Positions 1 through 12,000 of a DNA stretch of 64,000 nucleotides are shown here, piece after piece (within the stretch, counting starts at the first letter, position 1; every line of letters begins with the position of its first letter). A program made the translations under genes and the position numbers. The DNA comes from Cylicocyclus nassatus. Taxonomy: Eukaryota > Nematoda > Chromadorea > Rhabditida > Strongylidae. The notes under the pieces are model-generated. The model was not told where the DNA came from. It did not search any database and saw only the letters and a program-made list of their open reading frames with translations. The stretch spans positions 87,190,636 through 87,254,635 of the forward strand of contig CATQJL010000112.1 in NCBI GenBank assembly GCA_958299035.1. Reading direction: 5' to 3'.

Positions 1-1
1 C

Positions 2-3000
2 GAATTCTTCTCGCGTGGAGGAAATGGAATTGCAATATTTATCTTGATTTTACCCAAAGATGGAGGAAATGCGTTGCGACCCGAAATTCTTGATGAAGCA
101 TTGACGGTTGGCTTTTTTGTTCTTTCACAGATTTCAAGAATACTCTCAACCAGAAGCTCAATCGCCCCGCAGAAGGGTGGGGCGCAAGGGGGGGGGAAGG
201 GTTTGAATGGTTTGTAAAGCAAATAAAGTTTTCATTTCGACAGTGCTATACCTTTTCCACTTCAAGGAACGCGACAGTTCACAGGAATTTTCTCAACACT
301 TTTGAGGCTTCTCCGACGTCATTTACGCGCTCCCGCCTCTCCGCTTCTTCACACCTTCCGTCCATCTGAAGAAAAAAACCCTTTCGATCTCACCGGAAAG
401 GATTTGAATAATTGATTCGCCCATTAAGCGCGGCTGCGAGGAGACTCTCTTATGAGCTAACCATGCCTAGCGAATTTTACATGCTCAAAAAAAATTGAAA
501 TTTTCAAGAGGTGTAAAGCGCATACCACATTCAAGGTCCGCATATTGAAAACCCAGGCTCGAGGAGAGGAGGGGGGGGGGTCTTGAAGAATTGTGGACCC
601 AAAAAAGACTTATGCTCTTCTTCTGCAGCCGAATGTCTGTGGTAATAGCGCGTAACAGTGGACCAAGGGAGAAGGTGATTTGCTTGTGATGAAATAAAAT
701 GATTTTCGAAATTAAAATTCAGATTAGCATTGTAAAAAATTTCTTGGAGCGTTCGAGGTTAAAGGTTTACTGAAACGCTGGAAAGCACCTCAATTCGGAG
801 TGCGGCTAACGCCTAATTTCCATTTCATAAATTTCGCTCCCCCCTCCCCCTCTACCAAGCGAAACTCTCGGACCGCCATTGGCGGGTAGTGATCTGAAAT
901 TGGAACGACGCTTAACGCTACGATTAAGGTCGAAGAAAAGCTGTCAACAAACTTCACAATGTTCAACCCAAACACGAACCAAAGCGAGACATATCAGGAG
1001 TTTTGCTTTAGTTTCTGCCAAATCAACCAACCATTTGTTCAGTTTGCGGTTAGTGACACTGTGCGTTCATCAATGAGTGCATTTCTCTACATAATGTTTA
1101 AGAGCACTTACATCGTCCAAGGGTCTCTCAACAAATCTGACGATGGGGTTGAAGACCGAATAGATCTCTCCTACCCAATCAGTAATTTCTACGGTCGGCG
1201 TCTAAACATTCAGGTGGGACTATTTCCTATCTTTCATAGACGAGTCATTGCACGCAGAGACATGATGCCACCGAGGACGCTGTCGGCGTCTCTTCAATCA
1301 AACGCACTTTCATCTCTCTTACCATCTGCCGTCTCTTCCAAGCACGAACTTTCTCAGTTCGCGAGCGTCACTATCTCTGCGTGTGATGAATCATCTAAAG
1401 CTCGATTTTAATCTGAATTTGTACAATAATGGTGGCATTTTTTACCTTTCAGCCACATTTCTTTGGTTTGGAATTGACTGAAGACATATTATCCGATGAA
1501 AACGATAACTCCACTGCTTTGACAAAAAGAACGACGCTTTCGAATATGAAATCAGCAAAGGTAAGAGTATAGCTCCAGAAACATAGCCTTTATGGGTGTC
1601 GTCTACAGGTCTAGAGGTTTGCTTTTTCATAAATATTTACTTCCTAGATGCTTGCTCTTACCATACGAGCAGAAAGAAAGGACTGGTGGACTACCCAAAT
1701 GGTCAAAGACTATGAGCTAGCCATCACGCAATATTTCGAAAGGTTGGTGAGGATAAAAAATATTATGGGTATCTTCCAATGGAAATGAAGTCACAAGGAA
1801 GGTTACAACCTATATGACCACAATTTTTGATTTTTATTTCCTTTTTGAACATGGAAATAATTTTTAAAATGTTTCAGGGACTTTGTATCACCATATATAA
1901 GAGTTTTGACGCTATCCACATCATTTGTTGAAGCAGAAGTAAGTGAATTTGGTGCAAGTACTCTTGAAGTCATCAGAAATGCGCCTTAGGCCTCGGACAG
2001 AGCTCACGCGATTTGATCGTCGCGATTTAATCGCCGCGATTTTCATTCATTTTCATTTTACATTCAAAAATTTCGATCTGTAAAAGTACCACAATCGAAA
2101 TGCAATCTGATCGGCATGCAATGTCGTAACAGCTGTCTTGTAGCGATTGAATCGCGACGATAAAATCGCGTGAACTCTGTCCGAGGCCTCACGATCGTCA
2201 CTTGCATTACTGGAATGTATGAAAAATTCTGACCGTTTTAAAATACTTTTTCTATTTACCATTATTTATTCCGAAATAGATCACTGCGACTACCTCAATT
2301 AGGTGTATTGTGTTACAATCTATAAATCTTAGCATTTTTGTGCATGCTCAATTTCTATTGCGGGAAGTATGCGATTTCTCTGTTCCGGAGATCGCTAAAC
2401 ATTTTTTGCCCTAATTTGAAAACTGTAATTCAGTCTGAAATCTAACGGTAGCATTAACTCTGCTCATTGCGTAGCCAATGGTCTGCTAAACAAAAATCTT
2501 TTTGTTAGATTTCGCTATGTTTTCACAAAAAATTCTGGAGAATTTTTGAAAAAACCCACTTTAATCGTCCTGTGTAGAGCGGCAAAAAAATGCAATTTCT
2601 GAGATCTTTCATTCTTTTAGCTGCAGAAAATTGCGAAAATTCTGCCATCTTTTCGATATGGAACGTACTAGGCAAGTCTTGCTGTATAGAACGAAGGTTG
2701 CGTAGTCGCATTGCGCGTATGATTTTGACGTTCTGTGGATCACAATGAGAGCTTATGTTTGTGCCGGTTCTAATTTTCAGAAATTTCTGAAGGTTAAATC
2801 TTGATAAGGTAGCACAAGTTCCCAGCAAGCAGCATACTTTTTTAGATGTCGTCACTTTCCCATGGATGCCATGGGGATAGAACAAAAATAAAGAATTCCA
2901 CGCTTGCTTGGTTGCCTTCAAAGTTTGGAATTTCAGACTCTATAGGGCTCTGAAAATGAAAGCTTACATCAAAAAAACTAGAGAAAAAAAAGCGACCAGA

Positions 3001-6000
3001 TTATACAATATGTCTGTGATCATAAAAAGTAGTTTTTTTCCCTGAAATCAGCAAACTGAAAAGGAGAAATACGAGTAGAATTAACATGAGCCAACATCCA
3101 CTCATATTCATTTTCTCTTTCAGGTAGTTCGCGCCGGTATGAGTCTAATGCCTTTCCTCGTCGTTGGATTTGCTATCATGGCCTGTGTCTCCTCTCTAAC
3201 AACCATGTTAAGTGCCTTGTACATGGGTCAAGTCAGCATTCATAAGGTCAGTTTCAGTAGTTGCGAGTCAAACTGTTAGATTGGCTAAAAAATAAGTTGG
3301 GTCGTTTCTAATAGTTTGTAGGAATGTCACAAATTAATTTATGTACGAACATATGGTACCCTTTGATTCAACTGGCTTGACGACTGGAAGGCGGGGCTTC
3401 GTGACCTTATTAAGGCTAGATAATGATCAGAGGGCACCGCACGAGAGAGATGGAAACTGCGTTGCGGGAGGAGTGGCCTCAATTAGGGCACAAAGCCCGC
3501 CTTCCAGAAGTCAAGCCAGTTGAATCAAAGATTACCATGGAAACAGCGAATCAAGGAGAATCGGATGGTTTACTCAATCAATTAGATCAACTCAATGACG
3601 AAATGGTGAAACAAAAAAATAGTCAGATTTTTCCATCAAACTTAAAAAATAATCATGCCCCAAAGATGAGTCGAATAAAGCAGAAATGACACTCACACAA
3701 GAAATTTCCAAATTCCCGAGCACTTGTATGGCTACAGCTAGTCAAATTCGAGTGTTTTGATTGCTCAAAAGCTAACTTCTTCACACAAATACGCGGAATA
3801 CCTCACAATTCTGGCTGCTGCAATTTATAAAGAGCAGATCACATTTTTCACTGTGGTTCGCTGTGCCAAAGTTATATGTTCGATCATTGAATTACTCGTC
3901 TCTGCATTCACTAGAAGTTAGGAATGGAATTTAGAAGACAAAAGTGATTTTCTAGAAGGCTAGACATATAAGGGCATATTGTTGTTTGGTGATGACGGAA
4001 AGTTTCAAGTATCTGATATGCTAGAGTGGAGTCTGCAAGCTACTTTCTACCAAATAATCTCAGACAATTAGCTGCTAGTCGAGTTATAAAGCTTCGGAAC
4101 TGCACGCCAAAACGAACTTATTTACTAGCCAACCTAATAAGTCATTCATGTTCAAGTGACTGTACTAAAAGACATTCATCATGGTTGAAACAGGAGACAT
4201 CATAGAAAATTTTTCTAGTTCTCTCTGGCTATTATGGCTTGCATCTGCCCATTCATGGCATGTGGTACAGCGCTTGGCGCCCTCTTCTTTATCGGAGTGC
4301 GATTCGGCTCGATCTTATGCGTGACACCATTTTTGGTGCTGGCTATAGGTAGAATTTTCATTGCTAGCCAATGATTTCTAAAATGTACGTTTAGGTGTTG
4401 ACGATGCTTATCTTATGATTCATTCTTGGCAAAGAGTGACAAAAGAGTTGCGAGAGAATCCGAACAAACAAGACTGTGCTTCATACCGATTAGCGCAGGT
4501 ACTCCAAGCATTTCCAACTTGCATAATTTAGAGTAAGAATAAGGGAGAGTTAATGTAAAACTGAGTACACGGACTTTCAATATGGAAACTAGTTGGGTTT
4601 TGCTAACTGAGGCACTTCTCAGCCCAAATGTTACGGTCGAGAAATCATTTTCTTAACATTTTTCCAGATCGTTCTCTTTCCAACCTGACTAGTCAGCATA
4701 CCGTACTCGAGCGGGCCAATTAGAGCTTTAATGTGGTATGCTGATTGGTGCGCTTAGATAGAGGACAGTACGCACTAGAGCTTGAAGGCAGTGGCTCGGG
4801 AGAATTGCGAGTGCGAGCATTTTGCACCTTTTGGATCCGTTGAGCCCGAGACTGTGCTTGAAAAGTCAAATAAGTCCTTTTTTGGCGTTTTCCGGCCTTG
4901 GAAATGCTGAGGAGGCTAGGCAAAGGATTCCCGCCAGAACAGTTGGCTGGAGGATACTGTAACTCCACTCATTTTGGCGGCAGTTGGCTGGTCGGCTCAG
5001 GCAGCCAATCGCGACTCAATTGGCGATCGCTCGCCCATCCCCTCCAGCAACCTCCAAAACCGGGAATGCCATAAAAAGCACTTTCGACTTTTCAAGCACA
5101 ACGCGAGACTCAGCGCATCAAGCAAGGCCAAGGGATGGAAAGAGCTCGTAATTGCAATTTTCCCGAGCCACTGCCTTAATTAACCATAAACTGCATCACC
5201 AGTCGAATTCTTTCAAAACTAAAAAGCGCAAGTCGCAAAGTTGTTCTGAAATTTTTATGGAAGTGTGTTTATTGGTGAGACGTTAGTTGCCTTGACTGAC
5301 AGATCTTAATTATATATTACAAAGATATGTCAATTTGTTTATTGATTTGTTCACTGCTCCCCTTACGAATCTACTTAGTGGAGAAAAATTAAAGAAATAA
5401 GTCATAAGCGACGTCTCTAGTCGTCTAATTGAGGTCTTGTCTGATACTGGCCCGGCTATAATGATCAGCGCACTGACAAACATCTCCGCTGATGCTGTCG
5501 GAGCATTTACGAGTTCGCCGGAAATCACTCTTCTTTGCTATGGAAATGCAGCCTGCATCTTCGTCGACTTCATTTATCAGGTATGCTGCGATAGCTTCGA
5601 AGAACCCTTGTTATGAGAAAAGTTTTCCAGATAACGCTCTACTCTGCCGTGATGGTTCTAGCAGGCCACTTTGAAGTGGCAAACGAGCGCGAATTGAGCC
5701 TCACTCAGCGTTTAGAGTGTGGCGTCGATGGCAGCAATGACGCTTTGAACAAGGTAAGAGAACGTCGTTTCTAACTTTGTGAGGTTCAGTCCCACATGAA
5801 GGCGAATGGGTATGCGAAGTGGCCGCTAAAGGGGCTACTTCGCATACCCATTCGAGCGGCGCATGGATCGGCGACGCCTCGCGCTCGCCCGCTTGCGCTA
5901 TGTTTTTTAGGCATCCGCCTTTGTCTGGGATTAGATAACCTTCTATTCAACTGGCTTGGCGGCAAGGAGGCGGGGCTTTGTGACCTAATCAACGCCGCTC

Positions 6001-9000
6001 GCACACGCGACGCAGTCTGCGTCTCTCCCGCGCGCGTGCTCTCTGATCATTTACCTAGCCTTAATGAGGTCACGAAGCCCCGCCTTCCAGCCGCCAGGAC
6101 GGCTGAATCAAAGGGTACATTATCAATGCACACTTGGTAAATGAACCCAAATCATGCTGCTTGCGTTTCTGATTGTTATCGGCCGTATTCCTGTGTAAGA
6201 GAACATCGCCACAAATTACACTCTCTTGGAATCAAGTCAATCCGAAACCGATGCAGAATTCAAACATAACTACCCAAATTGTTCTCCTGCCGTACAGCAG
6301 TAGCGGTCCAAAAAATCTCGTTTGATTCGGGACGGAATGAAAAATTTTCGAATGAGAGGGCGCATAGTGTTAGGCGATCTTCGAAAATACTTATAGGCTG
6401 CTTCCCCAACTTTTAACCAGGTCTACGACCCCGAAATTCTCAAAAAGGGCGCAATGACAGCCGCCACCCCTTAGAAAAAATTCTTCGAGGCAGTATGAAT
6501 TTGTTTTGAATTTTCAGAAATTATTTGAATTGTTCACAAGTGAAAACAAGTCACTAGCACAGTTTAATACTAGTGTAGGTAGCAAAAATTTCGCCATCTA
6601 CTCGGGGCGCTCCATCTCCCACTTCCTTCCCGAGTCCCCCACTGCCAAATAGTTACCGTAACCCGACGAATCAACGCAGCCTAAGCTGAGTTCAAAGTCC
6701 AAGGTGCCAGGCCATGCCGAAACTGTGCTGGCCAATTCTTCCAAAGAATACGCAGTGGGTCTACGTGGTATCCGGCCCGGCACTGGAACGGCGCTGGTAC
6801 GGCTCTGGCAGACGCCGCATGAGACGCACCCTTAGCAGGGCGTAAATCTGCGTCCTTATGCATCTTGAACGTTGTTGTAAAAACTCATTTTTCAGAAATC
6901 AGCGTCAATCACCTTGCAACGATTTACTGAGAAATGTTCCACATTCCTTGATAGCTACGTTGCTCTCGTTACCAACAAATTCTTCGACATCGCTGCTGTT
7001 GTGGTGTGGATTGCGTTCATACTGATTTCTATAAAGGGTCTCACACAAATGCCGATAAACCTGACTCCGAAGAAGTTATTTAGCGGTGATTCATCATTGC
7101 AAGAGGTAGAGCATAGGGGATTTACTACTTTCATAATACTGCATGTTTTCAGATGGATGATCTTCGAGTCTCCTATGTGATCCCATATTTTACTTTAGCT
7201 ACGGTGTTTGTGAACAAACCAGGCAATCTTTCAGACAAAACTCGCCTTGCTCGGTAAGATTATTGGAGCCTAGTCTCGACGAAGGCACTGTAAGCGAGGT
7301 GTACGCGAGCGTATCCTTTGATTCAACTGACTTGGCGGCTGGAAGGCGGGGCTTCGTGACCTAACTTAAGCTAGATAATGATCAGAGAGCATGCGCGCGA
7401 CAGAGACGCAGACTGCGTCGCGGGCAACGGCCTCAATTAGCTCACAAAGCCCGCCTTCCAATCGCTGAGCCAGTTGAGTCAAAGGTTACCTTTGAAGATG
7501 AAATGCACTTACACTGCGTTCGCACATGCTCCGCAAAATAAAGTGACCGCATTCGTCCGGGAACAGCCTGTGGACTTTCGTGGAGGCCTAATTTCAGCTT
7601 TTAGACTAGATGCTTTCGTTGAAGAATTGGAATCACTACCGGGTGCATGGGGAAAACGCAGCTCGAATTATTTCATTAGAGATTTTCTCGAGTACGAAAA
7701 AGAAATGAGCAAAGTTGAAGTTGACATTGGCGAGAAAAAAAATACCTTCAAAGGTAACCCATCTTTAATTTCCGGGAAAAAAAATAATACGAAAGTTTTA
7801 GAAACTGGTGCTTTGCGCATGGAAGAACTGCCTAATTTTTTGGAATGGCCCGAGTATGAATACTGGCGCGGATTTGTCCGGTTCAAAGAGAATTCTACGT
7901 GAGAATGACACTTCTTGCTAAAAGTTGTTTCAACAATCTTTTTTCAGGGAATTAGAAAAGTTTTTCTTAACTACAGCTTATTACGGGGATTATCTAAAAG
8001 TATGGATCAATAGGGACAAACTGCTGAAAAGCTGGCGAGCAGTAGTAGATCGATACTCGTAAGTGATTGGCATTAGAGAAAATATCTAGTCAATTTTTAA
8101 TGGATTCTGAAACTTTAAGACCAGAGTTCAACGCCACTGTTTACTTCGACGACGGCATTTATCTGGATTTGATTGAGAATATGCCCACTGACACATGGCA
8201 GGTAAAATTTAACACTATTTGCTGTAATTAAAGCTCGTGTCAATCACGTATTCCCTTTTCCATCGGCGCAATACCACATTAGAGCCTCGCGCTAAGTTCC
8301 GCGCGTGGCTTGAGTTTACAAAGTGGTCTCATCAGGAGTTCGCACGCAGAACCCTCGCGTTGCGACTTCATAATCAATAATAATATATTATTAATACAAA
8401 ATACGTAATACGTAAGTGTTCCATAAAAAATTCTGTACGATGTAGTTCATTCATCGTCCAATGGAATCCCGATAAAACTTGGGACAGCACGCGATCGCAC
8501 GAAAATATTTTCTTTTCAAAACGTGAACGACAGTGTGATCCAGCGGTGGGTCCCGTGTCTGCCCGTTCGTGGCGTGATGGACCATACGGTCCTCAAAATT
8601 CTAAGCCTTGCAAATTTACGACGTACTTCAAGGAAGGAGACAAATATTGGAGGCAATTAGGGGAGCTTTAGTTAGAAAACCACCCTCTTGGATTACCCAT
8701 TAGTGTCTCGTGGATCTGATGTTGCAGAATACGCTCCGGTCCGAAACGGCCGTCGTAGACTGGCCGCCTACTCCAGACGTCAGTGGGTAGAGCTTCGGCC
8801 TACTGACCTGGCGTTCCACCTCGAAAGATCCAACGATACGTTTGAGTGAAAACGGAGTTCGCGGGAATGCCAAGATTGCCTGCCACGATGAAAATGCCAT
8901 GTACCTACTCTCTGTATCATTAGAAGTGACGAGTGCTGGCCATCGCGCGGCCGTTTCGCCTGAGCTCTGCATTTCTCGCAAGCGTGCTCTCTGATTATTT

Positions 9001-12000
9001 CCCCAGGGTTAGTTAACGATCGAAGCTCCGCCTTTCCCACGCTTACTGTGGGTTAGAGAGCACGCTTGCACAAGAGATGCAGAGCCCAAGCGAGGCGGCC
9101 ACGCGAGAGCGTAGATGCTGGTGCACCCCACTCTGCAGCTGATAAGCCACGAATAAATTTTTGTGCTGGACTCGTGGTATTCGTAGGCGGCTGTGAGGAA
9201 GGGGGGGGGGGAGTCGAGCACGAGGAGTGGCGATTTGGGACCAGGGTCACGCGTGTGATGCGACTGTCGCAACGGGGGGTCGTAAAAGGAGGTAGTTTGA
9301 ATAAAAAACCATAAGCATGGAAGGAAATCGGGTGGCAAATAAATACTACGTGTGCTTAACAATAAATTCATGGAATGCCGTGTACCAATGTATCAAATAA
9401 AAACGAGTGAACAATAATTTGAAAACATCTGCAAACGATAGAACTTCACTTCATTTGCTGCACTTCTGAAAGGTTAGGACTTAGTTCTCTCTTTTTTAAA
9501 GGGCATCACTATTTCTCCCGCAAAATATTGTCGCAAATGGGGATCGAACCAGGGTGGCATGACTAAAATTCAATAAATGAACACCTTCAGAAGCTCAAAT
9601 GCTACTAAAGGCATGTATGTGTGATAAAGATGTTAGATGTACCGATTGGTGTAGACATCCTGCTTCCGAAGGCTCACGGAAGACTCGCACACTTAACAAA
9701 AGCGCATACCTCTATCAACGCTAATCATCAATACCCTAATTTCACGCGTACAAGGCGCGGGGTGGTCCTAGCTTTCATCGACCAGCCCGAACACGGCAAA
9801 GGACTTCGCAACCAAAGGAACCCCATACCGTGCTGCGTTTTGCCTGACGAATCGTGCGGCATAAGGATCGCTTCTTAAAATACGTTGGGGCGGTTGAGCA
9901 GCTCGATGAAATCTAGGACCACCCCGCGCCTTGTACGCGTGAAATTAGGGTAAATTGTAATTCGTTTGTAATACCTTTCATACGGTCTTTACAATTTATG
10001 TGTACTTTAGAGGTGCTCTACTACATTTGCACAAAATTTGGTCCTACTTTACAGCCTTTGGATTTTCTTATGATTTTATGTACGGTGGCAAAAAATGACA
10101 AAAGGGGGGTCGTATCTGGGTCGCATCTAAATTTTTCCGGAGCGATTGAAGCTTGTTGGCTGCAATTTTGCTGTAATACGAGGCCATTCTAATGCCTTCC
10201 CTCATAAAATTTGCAGGCTGTTTTAAAACTTCTCTGGTAAGTTACAAAATTTTTAGCTCAAAAATCCCAGTTTTTGCTTTTTAGGATCGCATCTAAATTT
10301 TCGAGAGTCGCATCTAGATTTTTTCGAGCTTATTGCTCCTCAAGAACTGAAACTTTTTCTATGGATAGTCTGGGCACTATGCTACAGAACCTGTTCATAG
10401 CAGCTTCTCAGTCTTTTCCTGGTCCTAGTTACGAATTTTCAAACTACCGTGCTCATGCGTTTCTGACCTCGTTTTGGACGGCGCTGAAGCGGTTTTTTTT
10501 TCGCAGAAAAAACTGTGGAAGAGGTAGGAAGTAAGCTTCTTAGTCGAAAACATCTTTTGTAGTTCAAGAATGTCATTTTTTCCTCCGTGCAAAAATTTGT
10601 GTCGCATACGGGAACCGAATTTGCTGGCTTGAAGTGTGCCTGAAAATTTTAAAAAAACTTGCAGAATCTCAAACATTATTGAAGGTGTGTATATGAGCTA
10701 CGGATGCTGGGCGCACCTTGGCCTAGAAATTCTGCTTCCGTAACCTCACTGAAGTTCTCACGCATGTGTTTTTTGAGATTGACATTCGTTTATGCAGGTT
10801 ACCGCGAGGAATGTGGGCAGGTGAGGTAAGGGGGGTAGATGGGGGGGGGGGGGGTCGTACGGATGGGTACCTTCAAGAAGGGGGGGGGGGTCGTAAATGG
10901 GGGTCCCGGATCCCATCAACGCGCTTGATCCTGTTTGGGACCCTTTGCGGTGGCGGCGAAATTCTTCTAACACATACAAGGCCGATTTTTCGATGAGTGC
11001 CCTTTCGGACCAGAGCCTTTTTCGCTTGTTTAAACTGACGACCCATCTATGGGTCGTGTTGTTCGAAATGGTAGCCTTCTTGAAGGAAGTTCGGAACATG
11101 TCTCCGGAAATATGCCCAGAGGAGTTATCGAAGGCGCTGGATATCTAAATATGATTTATTATATCTCAGTTTTCGGCATTATACTTAAGGTAGTCATTCT
11201 GTACAAAGCCAACATCATGAACTTTCGTGAAAAATTGTTTTTGGGGTTATTTCACTTGCTGATCATGATTACAGTGTCCACTTTGTTCACTATTGTTCAC
11301 AGTGGGACTATAGTAGCAGTACGGTAGAACTTATGTAAAAATTAGAAAACGGACGTAAGAAGGTGGTATTCGAGCTTGAGACTATTATTTTCGTAATCAG
11401 CATGCTGCAAAATCTATATATGTGAAATTTGAGCTTCCTGGGATGAATAACGCAAGAAGTCAATAAAATCAAAAAATTGGAAATTTTCTGTTTGGCTAAC
11501 ATCAGTCCCTTGCCCGCCCACTATCCCTCGTACATGTACACTCAAATTTTTTAGAAACAGCATCATTCTGCAAAGAATTTGAGCCAAAGTCTGTACCTTA
11601 TCTCTATTTACGGTGTACCAACCGTAACTTTGCATTACAGTATCCCGAGCCCGGACCGCTCTGGCTGGAGCTTCGCCTAGGTGTCCCCAATCATGTATCA
11701 GAATCCCGAATTCCATCTTGAACTGACAAAGATAGAGCTTCGGGAATCTTATGACCTACCGATGGGTGATATTGTCCGAAATGGCAGAAAATGTACGACC
11801 CACCGGTATGTCATATTGTCGTGAATGTGTTAAAGAAGTTCGCAACCCGCGATGTTGACAGAGATCAACAAATCTGTCAGTGGATGTGTTGAGGGACAAT
11901 TTGGCCCTCGCCATTTTTATGATCTAAGAAGCTTATTCTGGATTCTGTAATGCGTTTGCAAGCATTTCTCAATCGAAACTATTTTACAGTCCGGTGTAGC

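Larger units (their letters stand above)
8202..11989. other. 3.8-kb intron 15 of the PTR gene
   Basis: Joins the soluble loop ending TDTWQ to the transmembrane exon starting SGVATICC. Two foldbacks are listed separately. It also holds several G runs of about ten (near 9200, 10840 and 10880) and AT-rich filler. Reading frames up to 120 codons occur here but overlap the repeats and match nothing I recognise. Confidence 0.6.

Noticed and set aside
107..130. A 24-nt intron after PTR exon 1 (GTTGGC..TTTCACAG)
   Set aside because: Too short to be spliced, and the frame after it runs into non-PTR sequence. The exon at 929 restores family sequence in the right phase.
9500..9560. tRNA-like T-arm on the minus strand (GGTTCGATCCCC)
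   Set aside because: No acceptor stem, anticodon arm or D arm pairs upstream. No tRNA gene was found in the window.
11049..11327. Hydrophobic 92-codon frame in PTR intron 15, considered as an extra transmembrane exon
   Set aside because: No splice acceptor/donor in the needed phase, and the flanking PTR exons already join without a gap in the family pattern.
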